Numbered from the stretch's first letter, positions 51,177 through 60,490 are shown. The stretch: DNA of 64,000 nt from Arcobacteraceae bacterium (GCA_023229945.1 JALNYH010000002.1:1-64000), one strand, 5' to 3'. Translations and numbers: made by a program. Notes: generated from the sequence alone by a model not told the origin.

Positions 51177-52406
51177 ATGAAACATTTAATCCTTTTTATG
51201 ATTTTTTGTACTGCTATATTTGCATCACCTTTGCAAGAAGCTATCAACAAAGCTCCAAGTGGGGCAAAGATTGTACTTCAAAGTGGTGAATATCATGGCA
51301 ATATTGTTATTGATAAACCTCTAACTATTGATGGCATTGACAAAAGTGCTCATATAGTAGGTGATGGAACAGCATCAGTGATAACCATAAAAAGTTCAAA
51401 TGTTGTTATAGAAAATCTTACTATTCGAGGAAGCGGTGAGAGTTACGAAAAAATTGATAGTGCAATAGTTGCACTTGATTCAAGTAATCTAACGATAAAA
51501 AACAATCATATTGAAGATGCTCTTTTTGGAATAGATTTCCAACAAGTGAATAGATCAATAATAATAGATAACTATATTACATCTAAAAAGTTTGATTTAG
51601 GATTAAGAGGTGATGGTATTAGACTGTGGTATGCACATGATAATCAAATATTAAAAAATCATATCCATAAATCAAGAGACTTTGTTGTGTGGTATTCTAG
51701 TGGAAATATTATTGAAGATAACCATGGTAGCTACAATAGATACTCTTTACATTTTATGTATGCTGGTAGAAATATGGTGAGAAACAACCTTTTTGAACAT
51801 AGTTCTGTTGGAATATTTTTTATGTATAGTAGTGGTACTACCGCTATTAATAATACTATTAGAAATTCTATTGGTGCGTTTGGAGTTGGGATTGGTATGA
51901 AAGATAGTTCAAATTTTACACTTTTGGATAATACTATCATTTACAATGCTAGAGGTCTTTATATAGACCAATCACCTTTTCAACCAGGTACTATAAATAG
52001 ATACGAAAGAAATAAAATTTTGTATAACTCAAGTGGTGTTCAATTTCAAGTTTCAAGAGAAAAAAGTATATTTCATGAAAATATCATACAAGGCAATATG
52101 GAGCCAATTGTAAATGATTCTCCTAGAAATAACTTAGAATTGAATGTTTGGAATAGAAACTATTGGGATACATATGAAGGCTTTGATAGAAATTCAGATG
52201 GTGTAGGAGATATTCCATTTGAACACTATGCATATGCTGATAAATTATGGCTTTATAATCCAAATATAAAGTTCTTTTATGGTTCAGTAGTTATGGATTT
52301 GTTAAATTTTTTATCAAAAATAGCACCATTCTCACAGCCTGATTTATTGGCTCGTGATAATAAACCCTTAATGGAGTGGAAACTTGAAAACAACGAACAA
52401 TACTAG
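51177..52406 (+). CDS. nosD: NosD, periplasmic beta-helix protein of CuZ assembly
   Basis: A 409-residue protein with a signal peptide (residues 1-16) and repeated right-handed beta-helix (PbH1) turns from about 60 to 340. Typical rungs read VVIENLTIRGSGE, NLTIKNNHIEDA and GTTAINNTIRNS. NosD works with the NosFY ABC transporter to supply the sulphur and copper of the CuZ site. It begins four bases after nosB and overlaps nosG by 23 bases. Confidence 0.94.
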   Translation: MKHLILFMIFCTAIFASPLQEAINKAPSGAKIVLQSGEYHGNIVIDKPLTIDGIDKSAHIVGDGTASVITIKSSNVVIENLTIRGSGESYEKIDSAIVALDSSNLTIKNNHIEDALFGIDFQQVNRSIIIDNYITSKKFDLGLRGDGIRLWYAHDNQILKNHIHKSRDFVVWYSSGNIIEDNHGSYNRYSLHFMYAGRNMVRNNLFEHSSVGIFFMYSSGTTAINNTIRNSIGAFGVGIGMKDSSNFTLLDNTIIYNARGLYIDQSPFQPGTINRYERNKILYNSSGVQFQVSREKSIFHENIIQGNMEPIVNDSPRNNLELNVWNRNYWDTYEGFDRNSDGVGDIPFEHYAYADKLWLYNPNIKFFYGSVVMDLLNFLSKIAPFSQPDLLARDNKPLMEWKLENNEQY

Positions 52407-53109
52407 AAGAAAATTTATAAAAATTAGTGCTGGAACACTTTTTTTTGGATCACTTCTTGGTGGTGGTGCATATTTAGCACCAAAGCTAAATTCGAATTCA
52501 TTGCTATTGAGACCACCTGGAGCTATTGATGAAAAAGACTTTTTGGCGACTTGTATAAAATGTGGACAATGTGTTCAAGTATGTCCTTATCATTCTTTAC
52601 ATCTTTTGGATATAGGCAATGGTAATAGTGTAGGTACGCCATATCTTGACGCAAGAGATAGAGGATGTTATCTTTGTGACTTACTTCCTTGTGTACTAGC
52701 TTGTCCTAGTGGCTCACTAAATCATGATATTACAGAAGCTCATCAAGTCGAGATGGGAATGGCAATACTAAAAAGACCAGATAGATGTCTAGCAATGCTT
52801 GGTAAAAATGTAGAAATTGAAGATATTGAAGGAATTTTAACCCATTCAAACAAAAATGAAAGAGAAGCAAAGGTTTTGGATGATTTAAAAAGTTATGTTG
52901 GAAAACCATGTACTATATGTGCAGACCTTTGTCCTTACCCAGAAAACGAAAAAGCAATAGGTATGGTTCAAGATAAAAATGGCAAATGGTATCCAGAAGT
53001 TAGAAGTGAATGTGTAGGGTGTGGAGTTTGTGAAGAACTTTGCCCTGCAAAAGGAGAAGCTGCAATTGTGATAGTACCAAGAGCAACTTATACGGAGGTG
53101 TATGGATGA
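52384..53109 (+). CDS. nosG: NosG, periplasmic ferredoxin (NapG-like)
   Basis: A 241-residue protein with a Tat signal (TRRKFIKISAGTLFFGSLLG, residues 7-26) and four [4Fe-4S] sites, including CIKCGQCVQVCP, CYLCDLLPCVLACP, CTICADLCP and CVGCGVCEELCP. It is a NapG paralogue that with NosH should oxidise menaquinol and feed NosC1/C2 and NosZ. The start codon is TTG, 23 bases inside nosD. It overlaps nosC1 as ATGA. Confidence 0.92.
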   Translation: MKTTNNTRRKFIKISAGTLFFGSLLGGGAYLAPKLNSNSLLLRPPGAIDEKDFLATCIKCGQCVQVCPYHSLHLLDIGNGNSVGTPYLDARDRGCYLCDLLPCVLACPSGSLNHDITEAHQVEMGMAILKRPDRCLAMLGKNVEIEDIEGILTHSNKNEREAKVLDDLKSYVGKPCTICADLCPYPENEKAIGMVQDKNGKWYPEVRSECVGCGVCEELCPAKGEAAIVIVPRATYTEVYG

Positions 53110-53648
53110 GATATTTTATTTTTTTAACAGCATTAATATTGTTGATAAGTGGTTGTGGCGAGAAAGAGAAAAAAGAAGAAACTAAAGTTGTAGAACAACC
53201 AAAAGTTACTCCACAAATTGAGATTATTGAAAATGGTACAAAAATTGAGACTGAAAGCCCTTTTGTATCATATGATATAGATGGAAATAGAGTCATTAGG
53301 ATAGCACCAGATGGGGAAGAAACAGCACTTACAAAACAAATAGGTGCATTAGCAACTATCAAAAATAATTATGAAAACTTAAATGCTAAGATTTTGTCAC
53401 AAAGACTTAGTAAAAACTATATAGTTAAATGTTCAGCTTGTCATGATGACTATGCAAATGGAGTAGTTGGACCATCGTTATTAGATAAAAGTGCTGAAGA
53501 AATATTTGATAAAATAAAAGCATATCAAGACTTAACAAAAGTAAATGTTTTGATGAAATATTTAGTTTCACAAATGGAAGATGAAGAGATAAAATCTTTA
53601 GCAAAAGAAATAGCAGATTTAAATTCAGAAGTAAGGGAGAACAGATGA
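53106..53648 (+). CDS. nosC1: NosC1, lipoprotein cytochrome c
   Basis: A 180-residue precursor. The signal peptide MRYFIFLTALILLISGC ends in a lipobox with Cys at residue 17. A charged linker (EKEKKEETKVVEQPK) precedes one haem motif CSACH (about residues 112-116) and a C-terminal helix. It carries electrons toward NosZ. I start it at ATG 53106, overlapping the nosG stop; the longer frame from 53040 lies in nosG. The stop overlaps the nosC2 start by four bases. Confidence 0.9.
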   Translation: MRYFIFLTALILLISGCGEKEKKEETKVVEQPKVTPQIEIIENGTKIETESPFVSYDIDGNRVIRIAPDGEETALTKQIGALATIKNNYENLNAKILSQRLSKNYIVKCSACHDDYANGVVGPSLLDKSAEEIFDKIKAYQDLTKVNVLMKYLVSQMEDEEIKSLAKEIADLNSEVRENR

Positions 53649-54088
53649 GTATAGGAAAAATTATTGGACTTGTATTAGGCGGTTTGGTTGTAGTTTTAAT
53701 GGTTTATGTTATGTCTCAAGGAGGTAGCAAAACACCAGTTACAAGTAAGTTTGAAGAACAGGTAAAACCAAAAGTTCAAGAAGTAAAAGTTGAAGAAAAA
53801 AGCGAAGAAGAAGTAGTTTTAGATGATCTAAAAAAACAAGCTGGAGTTAATCTAGACCAAAAAGTTAGCCAACTTTATACACTTAGATGTTCTTCTTGTC
53901 ATGGAAAAGTTGGAGAAGGTACCAAAGTAGGACCTAGTATCAGCGGTAAATCACAAGATTATATATTATCAAAACTTGATGATTATAAAAATGACCGTGT
54001 AGTAAATTCTTTGATGAAAGGTTTATTAAATAATATTTCAGATGAAGAAGTCAAGTCACTAGCAGAAGAAATCTCAAAATTTAATTAG
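53645..54088 (+). CDS. nosC2: NosC2, membrane-anchored cytochrome c
   Basis: A 147-residue protein with an N-terminal membrane helix (about 5-23), a Glu/Lys-rich linker (VEEKSEEEVVLDDLKK) and a haem domain with CSSCH (about residues 81-85). It resembles NosC1 in linker and C-terminal helix, so the two probably arose by duplication. The pair is the usual electron carrier couple of epsilonproteobacterial nos clusters. Confidence 0.9.
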   Translation: MSIGKIIGLVLGGLVVVLMVYVMSQGGSKTPVTSKFEEQVKPKVQEVKVEEKSEEEVVLDDLKKQAGVNLDQKVSQLYTLRCSSCHGKVGEGTKVGPSISGKSQDYILSKLDDYKNDRVVNSLMKGLLNNISDEEVKSLAEEISKFN

Positions 54089-54096
54089 AGGCAAAA

Positions 54097-54990
54097 ATGG
54101 ATAAATATAATACAAGAGCTACAATAGAAGCAACACCATTTTTTGATACTTTTGTCACAACCACAAAAGATGGAAAGAAGAAATTGGGCATAAGATTTTA
54201 TAGATGGGCTAGTGTCATCTCTATACATTTACTGTTTTTTTTATCTTATTATATTGACTTACAAATGCTAGAAGGGACTCTTAGTGGCTCAAGGTTTTTA
54301 GGGTTTCATCTAATTGACCCTTTTATGACATTTCAAGTATTTGCAGCTCATCATCAAATGCCTATCAATTTACTTATAGGTACTATTACAATTGTTGTTG
54401 TCTACCTTTTGATTGGTGGGAGAGCTTATTGTTCGTGGGTTTGTCCATATACGATAATAGGTGAAATTGGTGAGAAAATTCATAGAAAACTGGCAAAAGC
54501 CAATATTATCAAATCATATGAATTTGACCATAGAATTAAATATATTTTTTGGTCAATATTCTTAGCTTTGGCATTTATTAGTGGATATTTGATTTTTGAG
54601 ATATTCAATATTGTAGGAATCATCAGCCGTGCTATCATCTATGGATGGAGTGTTGCTTTGTCTTTGGTTTTGGCAGTTTTTTTGGTAGAAGTATTTTTTT
54701 CTCAAAGAGCATGGTGTAGATATGTATGCCCTATTGGTACAACTTATGGTTTTATTGGATGGCCTAGTGCAACAAAAGTTGTTTGGGATGATAGTTGTGA
54801 CCACTGTAGGGTATGTATTGATGTATGTATAGTTCCTCATGTACTAGAAATTGTGAAGAAAAATGCTGATACTCAAGGTAAAAGTGAACTAGCAATTATC
54901 TCAGGTGATTGTACACTTTGTGGAAGATGTATAGAGGTGTGTCATCAAGATGCACTTAGATATGATACTAAATTAAAGAAGTTAATATGA
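54097..54990 (+). CDS. nosH: NosH, membrane iron-sulphur protein (NapH-like)
   Basis: A 297-residue membrane protein with about four to five helices, two CxxxCP motifs (YCSWVCPYTI and WCRYVCPIGT) and two [4Fe-4S] sites at the C-terminus (CDHCRVCIDVC and CTLCGRCIEVC). It is a paralogue of NapH and takes electrons from menaquinol for the nos chain together with NosG. It overlaps nosF by four bases. Confidence 0.93.
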   Translation: MDKYNTRATIEATPFFDTFVTTTKDGKKKLGIRFYRWASVISIHLLFFLSYYIDLQMLEGTLSGSRFLGFHLIDPFMTFQVFAAHHQMPINLLIGTITIVVVYLLIGGRAYCSWVCPYTIIGEIGEKIHRKLAKANIIKSYEFDHRIKYIFWSIFLALAFISGYLIFEIFNIVGIISRAIIYGWSVALSLVLAVFLVEVFFSQRAWCRYVCPIGTTYGFIGWPSATKVVWDDSCDHCRVCIDVCIVPHVLEIVKKNADTQGKSELAIISGDCTLCGRCIEVCHQDALRYDTKLKKLI

Positions 54991-55625
54991 TAGAAGTAAA
55001 AGAACTAACCAAAAAATTTGGAGATCAAATCTCATTGGATAGCGTTTCACTAAAGTTTGAAGAAAATGATAGTGCGATAGTAATGGGACAAAATGGTGCT
55101 GGTAAAACTACACTTGTAAGATCTATTTTAGGAGAATATATACCATCAAGTGGTAGCGTATCTATAGATGGTTATAATCCTTTCAAAAATAGAGAAGAAG
55201 CTCTCAAAAATATTGGATTTGTTCCTCAACTTCCACCACCTATTAAACTAAGTGTTAGAGAATTAATCCACTATGCAGTCGTTTCAAGTGGCTCAAACAA
55301 AGACACAATAGTAAATCTTTGTGAAAAAATGGATTTAGATATAAAATCAAACTTTAATAAGTTGTTTTTCAAACTCTCTGGTGGTATGAAACAAAAACTT
55401 CTTATTTCTATTGCTTTATCAAGAAATCCAAAGATTTTTATCTTTGATGAACCAACGGCAAACTTAGACCCAAAAGGGAGAGAAAGTTTTTATTCATTAT
55501 TAGATGACTTCAAACATGACAGAATTATGATTTTTATAAGTCATAGGATTGAAGAAGTAAATCATATTGTAAATCGTAGGATTGAGATGGATTTAGGAAA
55601 GGTGATATTAGATGAAAAAATTTAG
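54987..55625 (+). CDS. nosF: NosF, ABC transporter ATPase for CuZ assembly
   Basis: A 212-residue ATPase with Walker A GQNGAGKT (residues about 36-43), Q-loop VPQLPPP, signature LSGGMKQK (about 131) and Walker B FIFDEPTANLDP (about 153). With NosY it forms the ABC transporter that works with NosD. Its 3' end overlaps nosL by 14 bases. Confidence 0.95.
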   Translation: MIEVKELTKKFGDQISLDSVSLKFEENDSAIVMGQNGAGKTTLVRSILGEYIPSSGSVSIDGYNPFKNREEALKNIGFVPQLPPPIKLSVRELIHYAVVSSGSNKDTIVNLCEKMDLDIKSNFNKLFFKLSGGMKQKLLISIALSRNPKIFIFDEPTANLDPKGRESFYSLLDDFKHDRIMIFISHRIEEVNHIVNRRIEMDLGKVILDEKI

Positions 55626-56043
55626 TTTATTAGCACTTATTTTTGCTTTATTCTTTATAGGGTGTGATAGCAAAATTGATTTATCCCCAAAAGAAGTAAA
55701 ATGGGATAGAGAAATTTGTGAAAGATGCAAAATGATTATTAGTGATAGATTATATGCAGCTCAAATAATCAATCCACAAAATGGCAAAAGATACTATTAT
55801 GATGATATCGGATGTACTATTTTATGGTTTGACGAAGAAAAAATCACTTGGGAAAAAGAAGCTGTAATATATGTAACAGATGCAAGTAGTGGAAAATGGA
55901 TAGATGCAAAAAAAGCTTATTGGACTTATGGCAAAGTAACTCCAATGGATTTTGGTTTTTCAGCATATGAGACAGAACAAGCTGGAACAACAAACCATAA
56001 ATATGACTATGTAAGAGACCATGTACTAGGAAAACCACAATGA
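55612..56043 (+). CDS. nosL: NosL, copper-chaperone lipoprotein
   Basis: A 143-residue lipoprotein precursor. The lipobox is LFFIGC (Cys about residue 18), and the copper-site region CERCKMIISDRLYAAQI lies near residue 36. NosL binds Cu(I) and delivers it to the NosZ/NosDFY system. It lies between nosF and nosY with overlaps of 14 and four bases. Confidence 0.93.
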   Translation: MKKFSLLALIFALFFIGCDSKIDLSPKEVKWDREICERCKMIISDRLYAAQIINPQNGKRYYYDDIGCTILWFDEEKITWEKEAVIYVTDASSGKWIDAKKAYWTYGKVTPMDFGFSAYETEQAGTTNHKYDYVRDHVLGKPQ

Positions 56044-56867
56044 AAAACTTATTTCTAATTTTTACAACAGATATCAAAGAGTCCTTGAGATCAAAATGGT
56101 TTTTATCATACAGCCTTATTTTTGGTGGTATTGTGGCACTATTTTTTATCTCAGGTATCACAGAATCAAGGATACAAGGCTTTAGTGGACTAAGTAGACT
56201 TTTACTTATATTTATAGAAATTTGTATTGTAATATTACCTATTTTTATCCTTGTAAGTACTGTACGAACCATAGCAGCAGATAGAGATAGTAATGTCTTG
56301 GAATATCTTTTGTCATTTCCAATTTCGCTAAAGGATTATTTCTTTGGGAGATTTTTGGGAAGATTATTTAGTGTAACCATACCTATATTTGGAGCATTAA
56401 TTTTGGCTCTTGTTTGGGGAGTTATAAAAGGTGTAGATGTTCCTTGGGGTATCTTTTTTTACTATATGGCTTTGATTTTTGCTATAAATGTGAATTTCTT
56501 AGGATTTAGTTTCTTTATATCTTCAATTGTCAAAACACAAGAAGTTGCACTTGGATTCGCTTTTTTCCTATGGCTAGCCCTTTTGGCTTTTATTGATATT
56601 TTACTAATAGGTTTGCTTACAAAAGAGTTTGCAAATGCAGAATTGATTTTTTCTATAGCACTTAGCAATCCTTTACAAGTTTTTAGACTTGGTGCAATAT
56701 CACTATTTGACCCAGAACTAGCTGTAATTGGACCATCGGCATATTTTATTTTGGATGAATTTGGAAAAGAGTTTTTCTCTTATTATGCAGTGATATATCC
56801 TATTATATTAGGTGTTATTTTTGCACTTTTAGGATTTTTAGCATTTAAAAAGAAAGATTTAGTGTAA
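56040..56867 (+). CDS. nosY: NosY, ABC transporter permease for CuZ assembly
   Basis: A 275-residue membrane protein with six helices, typical of the ABC-2 permease of the NosFY transporter (LIFTTDIKESLRSKWFLSYSL at the start; TIAADRDSNVLEYLLSFPIS near residue 77). It overlaps the nosL stop. It is the last gene before the gap that holds the TGAGGTAC palindrome, after which a second NosL/ABC module begins. Confidence 0.93.
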   Translation: MKNLFLIFTTDIKESLRSKWFLSYSLIFGGIVALFFISGITESRIQGFSGLSRLLLIFIEICIVILPIFILVSTVRTIAADRDSNVLEYLLSFPISLKDYFFGRFLGRLFSVTIPIFGALILALVWGVIKGVDVPWGIFFYYMALIFAINVNFLGFSFFISSIVKTQEVALGFAFFLWLALLAFIDILLIGLLTKEFANAELIFSIALSNPLQVFRLGAISLFDPELAVIGPSAYFILDEFGKEFFSYYAVIYPIILGVIFALLGFLAFKKKDLV

Positions 56868-56876
56868 AAGAAGTTC

Positions 56877-56917
56877 TGAGGTACTGAGCAAGAAAAACTC
56901 AGCACCTCAGTACCTCA
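56877..56917. repeat. TGAGGTAC palindromic element, copy B
   Basis: TGAGGTACTGAG (56877-56888) pairs perfectly with CTCAGTACCTCA (56906-56917) around a loop that contains AAAAACTCAGCAC. The same units make up the element at 8181-8237, in the same plus-strand orientation although the operons run in opposite directions. It lies between nosY and the second NosL-like gene. Confidence 0.75.
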
Positions 56918-56940
56918 AATAATTAAAAAGGAGTTTTAAG

Positions 56941-57414
56941 ATGAGAATTTTAGTTGTATTGGCGTTAGTTGCAAGTTTTGTTTTTTCAGCTATTACCAAT
57001 TTTGTAGGGCTTGGATATGATGATTTGAATATCAAATCAACTACTGTTTGCCCAGTCAAAGGGGTAACATTAGAAAAAAATAGAGATTTTATAGGTGTAG
57101 TTTTATATACAGATGGTGCTTATGAAATAGCAAGTTCACCAAAATATACATTTCAAACTTCTTTTGTAGCTATAAAAGAAGGTAAAACTGTAAAAGATAT
57201 ATTTTTGACTGATTACAAAACCAAAAAATTAATAAATGCAAAAGATGCGTATTATGTTTTTGGAAGTACTCTTATGAGTGTAGGTGGAGATGATATTATC
57301 CCTTTTATTAGTGAAAATGATGCAAATGAGTTTTTCGCAAAGAACAAAGGTAAAAAAATCTTCAGAATCGATAGAATGAATGAAAACTTTATTAACTATT
57401 TAGATATGAGATGA
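56941..57414 (+). CDS. NosL-like protein of a second copper/ABC module
   Basis: A 157-residue protein with a Sec signal peptide (residues 1-17, ends VFSA) and no lipobox. The mature part has NosL-like order: TTVCPVKGVTLEKN with a single Cys near residue 38, then DGAYEIASSPKYTFQTSF, KLINAKDAYYVFGS and FISENDANEFFAKNKGKKI. The CxxC-type copper pair of NosL proper is not seen. AAAAGGAG precedes the ATG. It is first in a five-gene run with overlapping starts. Confidence 0.85.
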   Translation: MRILVVLALVASFVFSAITNFVGLGYDDLNIKSTTVCPVKGVTLEKNRDFIGVVLYTDGAYEIASSPKYTFQTSFVAIKEGKTVKDIFLTDYKTKKLINAKDAYYVFGSTLMSVGGDDIIPFISENDANEFFAKNKGKKIFRIDRMNENFINYLDMR

Positions 57415-57680
57415 AAACAGTAACAAATTTTTTTAGATTAAATATCGCATTTTTATTGCTAATAGTTGTGTTGATTGGGCATAGTATATATTTATCAAAT
57501 ACTATGCCTCGTCTTACACACCTTACACAACAAACAGGTTTGATAGGCAATGCCTACCAAAATAATACACTTTACTTTAGACATTTTGAATATAGTGATT
57601 ATTTTAGTGGCCATTTTTACTATCCATCAAGTCCTTTGCTAGAAAGCGAAGCATTTATTTATAAAGGTGTTTTAAAATGA
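57411..57680 (+). CDS. 89-aa single-helix membrane protein
   Basis: An 89-residue protein with one N-terminal membrane helix (about 9-28) and a periplasmic tail rich in aromatic residues (LYFRHFEYSDYFSGHFYYPS). Its start overlaps the NosL-like gene and its stop overlaps the permease gene by four bases each. No family is recognised. A membrane-tethered accessory to the ABC transporter is the likely role. Confidence 0.8.
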   Translation: MKTVTNFFRLNIAFLLLIVVLIGHSIYLSNTMPRLTHLTQQTGLIGNAYQNNTLYFRHFEYSDYFSGHFYYPSSPLLESEAFIYKGVLK

Positions 57681-58861
57681 ATTTAAAGCTTTTAAATTAT
57701 TCACTAACTTCTATTTTAAGAAAAAAGAACAAAAATTTAATCCTCTTTTTTGGGTTATTATTTTCATTGACTTTGCTTATATCATCACTTTTTACATCTT
57801 TTTCTATCAAATCTATGGTATTAAGTGATATTTCGTCTCTACCAGAAATTACTGTCCAAAAAGTCTTAGGTGGAAGAACTGAACAAATAGAAATTGATAG
57901 AATTTATGAAATCCAAAAAATAAGAGGAATAAGTAGCGTAAAAGAAAGAGTCTGGGGATATTACTTTTTCCCACATAGACGACTAAGCAATGGTGGGGTA
58001 AATTTTTCTATAGTTGGCGTTGATTTGTATTTGGATGAATACAATCAAACACTCACAAACCTAACCCAAAAATATCATGATATCTTAAATAGCGACAAGC
58101 TACTTCTTGGTAAAGAAGCTATGGAGACTATTAAACTAGGCTATTTTGAAGATTTTTTTGATTTTTATACCCCTGATGGCAAAAAAACAAGAGTCCCAAT
58201 AGGGGAAGTTGTAGAAGAATTAGTAGGATTTGAAGCTAGTAGTACTTTGATAGTTTCTCAAGATTTAGGTAGAGAAATTCTGGGTTTAAATGATGGCTAT
58301 GCTACGGATATTGTAGTAAAAGTCCCAAATGATGCTGAAATAGACAATATAAAAGACCAAATTATAAGACTTTATCCTGATACTAGAGTGATCACAAAAG
58401 ATGATATCCATTCAGCTTATAATGCTATGTTTGACTTCAAAGGTGGTTTTTTCTTGGCACTTTTTGTCATCTCTTCATTTGCTCTATTTTTGCTTATTTT
58501 TGAAAAATCAAGTGGTTTGGGTGAACTAGAAAAAAGAGAAATTGCAACTTTGAGAGCTATTGGCTGGAGAATCAATGATATTATCAAAGTCAAATTTATA
58601 GAACATTTTATTTTAGTTTTTAGTGCCACGATTAGCTCTATTATTGCTTCGTATATAATAGTATTTATTTTTGATGCACCGCTTATAAAAGAGATATTTT
58701 TCAGTTCAAATGAAGCATCACCTCCTTTTACTATGATACCAAATATAGAACTTCTAAGTATTTTGGGAATCATCGCAATTACTTTGATTTTATACCTTGC
58801 ATTAGTTCTTATTCCAATTTGGAAAAGTGCAATAATTGACCCAAGTGAGAGTTTAAAATGA
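57677..58861 (+). CDS. ABC transporter permease, FtsX/MacB type
   Basis: A 394-residue permease. One N-terminal helix (about 18-40) is followed by a large periplasmic domain (about 45-245) and three C-terminal helices (about 255-385; FALFLLIFEKSSGLGELEKRE with the coupling region REIATLRAIGWRINDI). This is the MacB/LolC/FtsX layout, unlike NosY. It pairs with the ATPase gene that overlaps its end by four bases. Such transporters act on substrates in the periplasm or on lipoproteins rather than transporting across the inner membrane. Confidence 0.9.
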   Translation: MNLKLLNYSLTSILRKKNKNLILFFGLLFSLTLLISSLFTSFSIKSMVLSDISSLPEITVQKVLGGRTEQIEIDRIYEIQKIRGISSVKERVWGYYFFPHRRLSNGGVNFSIVGVDLYLDEYNQTLTNLTQKYHDILNSDKLLLGKEAMETIKLGYFEDFFDFYTPDGKKTRVPIGEVVEELVGFEASSTLIVSQDLGREILGLNDGYATDIVVKVPNDAEIDNIKDQIIRLYPDTRVITKDDIHSAYNAMFDFKGGFFLALFVISSFALFLLIFEKSSGLGELEKREIATLRAIGWRINDIIKVKFIEHFILVFSATISSIIASYIIVFIFDAPLIKEIFFSSNEASPPFTMIPNIELLSILGIIAITLILYLALVLIPIWKSAIIDPSESLK

Positions 58862-59532
58862 TAAAACTACAACATATTTACAAAATTTACGAAGATGAAC
58901 ATGCAAAACATGATGCGTTAAATGATATCAATTTAGAAATACTTGAAGGTGAATGTGTACTCTTAAGAGGACATAGTGGAAGTGGCAAAAGTACACTTTT
59001 ATCACTAATTGCTGGTATTTTAAAGCCAACAAAAGGATTATTAGAAGTTGATGGAGTAAGTCTTTCAAAAGTACCTGATGATGCAGCTACACTTTTTCGA
59101 AGAGAACACATTGGAAATATATTCCAAAAATACAACTTAATAGAAGATTTGACAGTTTTGGACAATATCATTACCCCTTTGATTCCTACAGATTTATCAT
59201 ACTCAGATGTGTTGAAACTAGCAGATGAAGCACTAGAAATTGCAAATATATCACACAAGAAATATAATCTTGCCAAAAAGCTTTCAGGTGGAGAGCAACA
59301 AAGATGTGCGATAGCCAGAGCCATAGTAAACAAACCAAAAATTATCCTAGCAGATGAACCAAGTGCAAATTTGGATTTAAATCTTACTATGGAGTTTATT
59401 GAAGAGATGAAAAAACTAAAAAGCCATAATAAAACAATCATCATAGCAAGTCATGATGATTTACTTTTTCAGAGTAAAATTTTTACAAAAATCATAGTAT
59501 TAGACAAAGGAAAAATAAGTGATATTAACTAG
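58858..59532 (+). CDS. ABC transporter ATPase, LolD/MacB type
   Basis: A 224-residue ATPase: Walker A GHSGSGKS (about residues 39-46), Q-loop FQKYNLIEDLTV, signature LSGGEQQR (about 141) and Walker B ILADEPSANLD (about 162). The LolD/MacB subfamily is shown by NLIEDLTVLDNI. It is the motor for the permease of the preceding gene. The next gene starts 14 bases inside its 3' end. Confidence 0.93.
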   Translation: MIKLQHIYKIYEDEHAKHDALNDINLEILEGECVLLRGHSGSGKSTLLSLIAGILKPTKGLLEVDGVSLSKVPDDAATLFRREHIGNIFQKYNLIEDLTVLDNIITPLIPTDLSYSDVLKLADEALEIANISHKKYNLAKKLSGGEQQRCAIARAIVNKPKIILADEPSANLDLNLTMEFIEEMKKLKSHNKTIIIASHDDLLFQSKIFTKIIVLDKGKISDIN

Positions 59533-60490
59533 TGGTACTATATCGTACTTAGGGAGCAATATTGCCCTTTTTGCACTTTCTAGTGTGGCTTTTATTGGTG
59601 CATTGAAAATACTAAAAAGTTGGAATTTTGACTCAACTACCAATTTACAATACTCCAATGAAAAACAAAGCTTTTTAATCTCCACAATAATCAATTTTTT
59701 GCTTATTGTCAAAATCATACTATCTTTTTATCTTCTTTATTTGATAGATTCTCTTGTCCCTTTTATTAAAGCTGCTATGTGTGGAGTAGGAGTTATCAAT
59801 GCCACACATTTTGGTTGGGAACTTTTGACATTAAAAATAGTTTTACTTATACTCTTTGGTCTTTGGATTGGTACAGATAAAACAGATATGAAAGCATCAA
59901 ACTATCCATATTTGAAATTCAAATTCAAATTTTTTATTCTAATCTATATTTTGATGATAGTAGAGCTTATCTTAGATTTAAATACAGTTGTAGGACTTGA
60001 CACCCAAAAAGTGGTAAGTTGCTGTTCTATAACTTTTTCAAATACAAATCAAGTTGGCTCTTTATTCTCACTATCTCCACAAAGTGTTGGGCTAGTACTT
60101 GCTATTGTTTTTAGTTTATACCTCATATCTGGTATTTTTGCATTATTCAAAGAAAAAGCAACAATCTTTTTTGGTGCTATATCTATTATATTGATTTATG
60201 TTGGATTACTAGCTCTTATTTATACATTTTCCCCTTATGTGTATGAATTACCAACTCATACTTGCCCTTTTTGTTTGATACAAAAAGAATATCACTATAT
60301 TGGGTATTTTTTCTATATTTCTCTTATTTTTGGGTGTTTCTTTGGTATCAAAAGTGGCTTTAGTTATTTATTTCTAAATACAAGAAATAAAAAAGATATT
60401 TTGATTTCAATAATCCTAATTTCAATCTTCCTACTTCTAGGACTTTACTATGTTCTTGGCTATTTTCTCAAAAATGGTGTTTGGCTATAA
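59519..60490 (+). CDS. multi-spanning membrane protein with a CPFC motif
   Basis: A 323-residue protein with about eight membrane helices. It starts with GTG behind AAAGGA. Two cysteine features stand out: VVSCCSITF near residue 168 and HTCPFCLIQKEYHY near residue 250, the latter like the C-x-x-C-[LI]-x-[QE] pattern of DsbB. A Cys and a His also lie in MCGVGVINATHFGW. It is the last of the second NosL/ABC run. I infer a thiol-redox or copper role in the membrane, but the family is not identified. Confidence 0.8.
   Translation: MILTSGTISYLGSNIALFALSSVAFIGALKILKSWNFDSTTNLQYSNEKQSFLISTIINFLLIVKIILSFYLLYLIDSLVPFIKAAMCGVGVINATHFGWELLTLKIVLLILFGLWIGTDKTDMKASNYPYLKFKFKFFILIYILMIVELILDLNTVVGLDTQKVVSCCSITFSNTNQVGSLFSLSPQSVGLVLAIVFSLYLISGIFALFKEKATIFFGAISIILIYVGLLALIYTFSPYVYELPTHTCPFCLIQKEYHYIGYFFYISLIFGCFFGIKSGFSYLFLNTRNKKDILISIILISIFLLLGLYYVLGYFLKNGVWL

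Noticed and set aside
53000..53362. Minus-strand frame across the nosG/nosC1 junction.
   Set aside because: Antisense to two recognisable genes with overlapping start and stop; no start signal and no recognisable protein.
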